Shown here one piece after another: positions 60,216 to 64,000 of a stretch of 64,000 nt of DNA. The position numbers and the translations under genes were made by a program. The stretch spans positions 3,495,421-3,559,420 of the forward strand of contig JAVFKD010000015.1 in NCBI GenBank assembly GCA_036429605.1. The letters run 5' to 3'. The stretch is from Cladobotryum mycophilum. Lineage: Eukaryota > Ascomycota > Sordariomycetes > Hypocreales > Hypocreaceae. The notes under the pieces are model-generated. The model searched no databases. It was not told the origin of the DNA and saw only the letters and a program-made list of their open reading frames with translations. Each line of letters opens with the position of its first letter. Position 1 is the first letter of the stretch.

Positions 60216-62584
60216 TTATACCATATTGACAAGCTGCAGACCCCTGTCGAGCTCCATCCTGATGGGCTTCAATCCCGCCATATCCTTCAGAAGCACCCCT
60301 CTCCACCATCCATACCAATCTGCTACCTCCCCAAGGTCTGCCTCATCAAGGGCCAGCCATTCCTGCAATTTGCTGCTCCACATGGGGAACATATCCTGCA
60401 CCAAAATCTCTGCCATGATCGTGTCGCCAAGTACCCGGTTCCATTTGAGAATACCAACCAGGATGGGGAGATATGGCTCTTGATCTGCTGGATCCACTCG
60501 GAAGTTGGTGCGCAGGTATCTGCCCATCGAGGGTAGTACGTGGGACATGATGAGCGGCTGCCATTGCTCCCCGAGAACATCTTCCCATTGAGCGAGCCCT
60601 GGAACGACGCCTCTCTCAAACTCCCAGGCATCAATAAGATGCCTAAACTTTCGTCTGACATCCGCCACCAACCCAGTGCCTTTCGGGTCCAAGTGGTATG
60701 GAGGCAAGTGCTGTAGCCATGGGAACAGCCACGTATGCGGAAGATGATGACTTTGTCGTTTCTTCTTGGGGTTCCAATCCGATACCGCCGTCTCAAGTTT
60801 TCGAGCAATGTTATCCATGAACTGTGCCCGTACAAACGGTGGGAGCAGATCCTTCCAATTATCCATAATACTAAGCATCGGGGTTGGTTTCAGGGGATCC
60901 CAAGACCGCACCGCGGAAAGCACCTGTGGCAGCCAGACTTTATACATCATAGTTTCGTATGGTGTTGTTGCCTTGTGGTGCGCTCGGTAAACACCCTCAT
61001 CGTCAGCCGCCGATGATTCCCATTTATTAACTGCTCGAGTGTCGTTGCTCGACTTCATGAGTATACCCGCAAGCTTTTGTAGGTCCGAAGTGAACCGAGA
61101 GGGTTCCGTTATAGGGTCCCAATCCGATTTTTTTAGAAGAGGATGGATAGCTGCTACAACGATATCTGCAATATCGGTACTTGTCGAACCAAGATCCGCT
61201 GCGTTTTGTAGACATCCCATGACCTGTTCCCACTCCGTCGAGGAAACCAACTGCACTGTAACGACATTGGCAAAGGCTTGGAGCCTCTCGAAATCAGATC
61301 GTAGATCCTCCATCTCTTGCTCCTTCTGCCTCAACTCCAAGTTTACCCACGTCTTCCGCCCCTCTAGGCTCCTCCACTCTTCTGAAAACGCCAACAAATC
61401 TGCCTGCGCTCTCTTTGCCAACTTCCTAGCCTCAATGATCTCGGCTGACTCTGCAATACCGGATGTAGGGGTCATAATCCCGCTTGTCGAAGTCAGAAGT
61501 TTGCCTCCAGGCCCTGTCATATCTAAAATTGGAGCAAAGGCATCGGGGATATGCAATCCTGGAGCCTTCTTTTTGAGCTCCTCGGCTGTAAGGAATTTGG
61601 TCTTTTGCCTTCGGGGGTGCTTCCACCACTACTATAAGCGGTACCACCCAGGGACTTCTTTTTGGCCTTTTTCCGTTTCTTGGCCTCTTCTTCAGAGTCG
61701 CTTACAACCTCTCCTCGTAGTTTGGCCTGCCTCTTTTCTTCCTGGCGTTCGTGTTCCGATTTTTCCTTGACAGCTCCAAGGCCAACGCCCTGAGGTCGTA
61801 GATTCGCTTCAATCGTAATGTTGCGTCCTTGACCTTCCTTACCCAGACCCTGGCCCTCTACATAACCCATCTTGGCCATCATTCGAGCACCAAACGATTT
61901 CGGGTTGATCTTCCCTTTGGCATTGAACGCGCTTACTTGCGGTTTGTTGCGCGGTGTCGAGTTGCCACTCGAGGGTTCTTTCAGTACGGGCTCATTTGCC
62001 GACGATGGTACGAATCCGTTCCCCAGCACGCCGCCACCGTTGAAGGTGGTTTTGAATCGGGGTTTTGATGAGCTATCGCCCGAGATACTTTGATGACTGG
62101 CTCTCTCATTTTCTGTAGATCGCTGTCGCGTTCTCGCGTTACCGAGTCCCAAACCTGCCGGCCTGTCGTCCTCCTCCTCTTCCTCTTCCTCATTACTCTC
62201 TTCTTCATCGTCGTGCCGCCGGCCGAGGCCCATTGTGGGCCTTTCATCCTCGGATTCGTCATCCTCATCGCCTTCGTCTTCTGGCTTTTGCGCATTTGTT
62301 GACACGAAATTCATGCCTTTGGTACGCAGTGTTTTTCTCTTCCACTTGGAGCCTGGCTTGTCATCTTCGCTGTCGGAGCCGAATATCCCCAGAGCTGCCT
62401 TTTCCTTGTTGTTTCCACCTAAACGGCGTCGCTTTCTGGGATTATAGTCGCCGAAGTCATTGTCGTCGTCATCAAGTCCAGGTACTCGATGTTCATCTTC
62501 AGATTCTGAGTCGGAGGAAGAGTAGTCGGCAGCAGTAGCTTTGGCATTGAACGGAAAGAATGACGGGTGCGAATTAGTATCCAT
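60216..62584 (-). CDS. G-patch/GCFC spliceosome factor, TFIP11/Ntr1 (Spp382) family, frame broken at a C5 run
   Basis: One exon; about 789 aa with one base restored. The acidic TIP_N-type N-terminus (DDDDNDFGDYNPRKRRRLGG, ALGIFGSDSEDD) is followed by a G-patch at about 227-272 (FGARMMAKMGYVEGQGLGKE, GVGLGAV), then a KR-rich linker and the GCFC domain (WLPQVLSAVRSWDP, PHTWLFPWLQHLPPY, FRVDPADQEPYLPILV, YGWWRGVLLKDM). Such proteins activate the DEAH helicase Prp43 through the G-patch to release intron lariats and disassemble spliceosomes in the nucleus. The frame breaks at plus-strand G5 (61613-61617): GGSTP joins RRQKTKFLTAEELKKKAP only with one more base. The end, LDRGLQLVNMV, is about where relatives continue for 100 or more residues, so the C-terminus looks truncated. 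Confidence 0.9.
61613..61617 (-). other. Frame break in Ntr1-like gene at C5 run
   Basis: Five G on the plus strand. One extra base joins the N-terminal G-patch half to the GCFC half; an A4 run at 61603-61606 would work almost as well. Confidence 0.83.
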
Positions 62585-64000
62585 GGTTACGGCGACAACT
62601 TGGGATTAGCCATGGGAGGTGATGTTTGCTTGTGGCCGGAAGGATGGCTGAGAAAGAAGGCTGTCGCCTAGGATGGCAAATGGGTGTCAATAGTCATCAC
62701 AAAGCTTTGGGAGAGGAAGCTCCATGATTTCTTATCGCTAATCTTATCAGCACGTGATCGCATGACCATCTCATTGTTTTGTTTTGTTTAGCTTGGCTTG
62801 TTGATATGTTGCGTCATTGCCTTGACAGTTTTCATGTCTTCATTGCTTTGTCTCCTTGGCTTGGGCTTATTTCCTCGAAGAGAAGATAGAGATTGTGTCT
62901 TGCTGGAGACTTTGGGCAATTTTTCTGAATGAATTTATGACGCCTCTGTTATCATTACTAACTCTACTCCGTAGATCTGGAATGGTCACATGTCTCTTTA
63001 CCTTTATCACATAATTATGCTTGTAGAGAAACACCACCACCATGCTTCAAGGAACTGACACGTTTGGGCCATTGTAGATCCGAAGCGCCTTCTTGTCGTG
63101 TGCCTGACGCCACATCATTAGAGAAGAGATTGCTTAAGGACCTGAGGATTGTGACCTCATATCATGTGTACCGGGCATTAATGGGAGACAATGCAAGTAG
63201 AGGCAAAAGTTGGACCTGATTCTCTCTGCACAGGTACTGCGTGAATTAGCCAAGTAGATGTTCACATAAAAACCTCTGTATTAGCATCGTGAAGAGCCAA
63301 TAAGCAGGGATGATCTCTCTTTTTACTATGGATTCTGTTTTTCTTTTCTTTCCCCTTCACATGCATGGATGTTGCTTTTTGTTGCTGGGGGGCTTGGTGG
63401 TCGCATAGGGGACAAACAGGGTTGGGGGGCTAAACACCGCTAAACTAGGCGCTGTACTTCATGTACCCGTGGGACCCTCCAGGGCTATCATCAACTGTAA
63501 TTATAATGGAATTAGTGGCCCTGAATCAACTACCGCGACTTACGGTCTGGGTGTCTGGACGCCGTTTCTGATTGGTGACTTGATGGTGGTGGTGGTGTGT
63601 GTGTGTTGACGTTTTGCGATTGACATGGGCAACCCTCCACCAACACCACAATCACCACCACAATCTTTGCGCAAGACACGTCTTTTGTCTTCCTTACCGG
63701 ACAACAAAGCTCGACGAACAACCACCCTCTCTATTTTCTCACTTCTCCTTTGATCTGACAGAGTACATATTTTTCTTGCTGTTGAACAGCCGTTAATGAT
63801 TACAGGCTGTGAAGCGTCATCCCCATTGTCATTGTTTCTGCGCATAGTCGGGAATTGTTGCTGGTATTTGGTCTTTGCTCCAAAACCTTCAAATTGAACA
63901 GGGTCTCTCCGGGGGTCTTGTCTCTCGCCTTTGCCCCCCTTTACGTATATCTAATCTCGTGTACTCCCGTCCAGTGCGCTGTACATACGACGACTGCCTA
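62585..64000. other. Right-end region without recognised gene
   Basis: Promoter side of the Ntr1-like gene, then AT/GC-mixed DNA to the window end. It has a TACTCCGTA word at 62965-62973 and a GT/GGT-rich patch near 63580-63610. The open frames (longest about 100 codons) have no family likeness. A gene entering from beyond the right edge cannot be excluded. Confidence 0.5.
62751..62757. promoter_or_regulatory. CACGTGA site upstream of Ntr1-like gene
   Basis: E-box core with flanking GA (GCACGTGATC), 167 bases upstream of the start codon. Confidence 0.4.

Noticed and set aside
8215..62973. TACGGAGTA (8215) and TACTCCGTA (62965) nonamers as a paired element
   Set aside because: Two copies of a 9-bp word in 64 kb are only slightly above chance, and they are not linked to gene starts.
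1..64000. tRNA, rRNA and CRISPR arrays
   Set aside because: I looked for B-box-like GGTTCGAATC words and spaced direct repeats; isolated matches (for example near 31410 and 58360) lacked a foldable partner, and no repeat-spacer array exists.

Overview
This window is nuclear DNA of a filamentous ascomycete (Pezizomycotina, most likely a sordariomycete). The evidence is short spliceosomal introns (about 46-144 nt, GT..AG, CTAAC-like branch sites), typical fungal families (Zn2Cys6 regulator, OPT transporter, CYP52-clan P450, 2EXR protein, PF11911/DUF3429 protein, Hri1) and loosely packed genes with long microsatellite-rich intergenic stretches. No rRNA, tRNA, CRISPR array, intact transposon or prokaryotic feature was recognised.

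Layout. 0-7 kb: the 3' part of an S41-type peptidase gene (+), a CYP52-clan P450 (-) and a soluble phosphatidylserine-decarboxylase-like enzyme (-). 10.6-15.5 kb: arylamine N-acetyltransferase (+), HRI1 (-) and a CNT-type nucleoside transporter (-). 21.4-31.1 kb: the large lipid-transfer gene VPS13 (-). 32.6-39.2 kb: a PF11911 membrane protein with a charged tail (+), a 2EXR protein (+), a probable decayed F-box-like gene (-) and cytosolic tyrosyl-tRNA synthetase (+, six exons). 42.5-52.4 kb: an OPT oligopeptide transporter (+), a Zn2Cys6 transcription factor (+), a transaldolase-family enzyme (-) and an NAD-type short-chain dehydrogenase (+). 53.7-62.6 kb: a SIT4-phosphatase-associated (SAPS) protein (-) and a G-patch/GCFC spliceosome-disassembly factor of the TFIP11/Ntr1 family (-). 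The last 1.4 kb shows no gene.

Most genes are independent housekeeping or transport functions. Two small neighbourhoods could be functional units: P450 next to the decarboxylase, and regulator-transaldolase-dehydrogenase. Both are inferences from proximity only.

The most striking observation is that six conserved genes (P450, CNT transporter, VPS13, SDR, SAPS protein, Ntr1 homologue) each carry a reading-frame break exactly at a mononucleotide run (five G/C, or six A). Every break is in the same direction: one base more in the run, or a -1 slip, restores the family sequence. This is most simply a systematic base undercall in the assembly, but RNA evidence is needed to exclude slippage or real inactivation. 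A seventh gene, the decarboxylase, has a start problem of the opposite sign, and the SAPS gene has an additional in-frame TAG. I found no clearly new biological system; the best leads are listed as findings.
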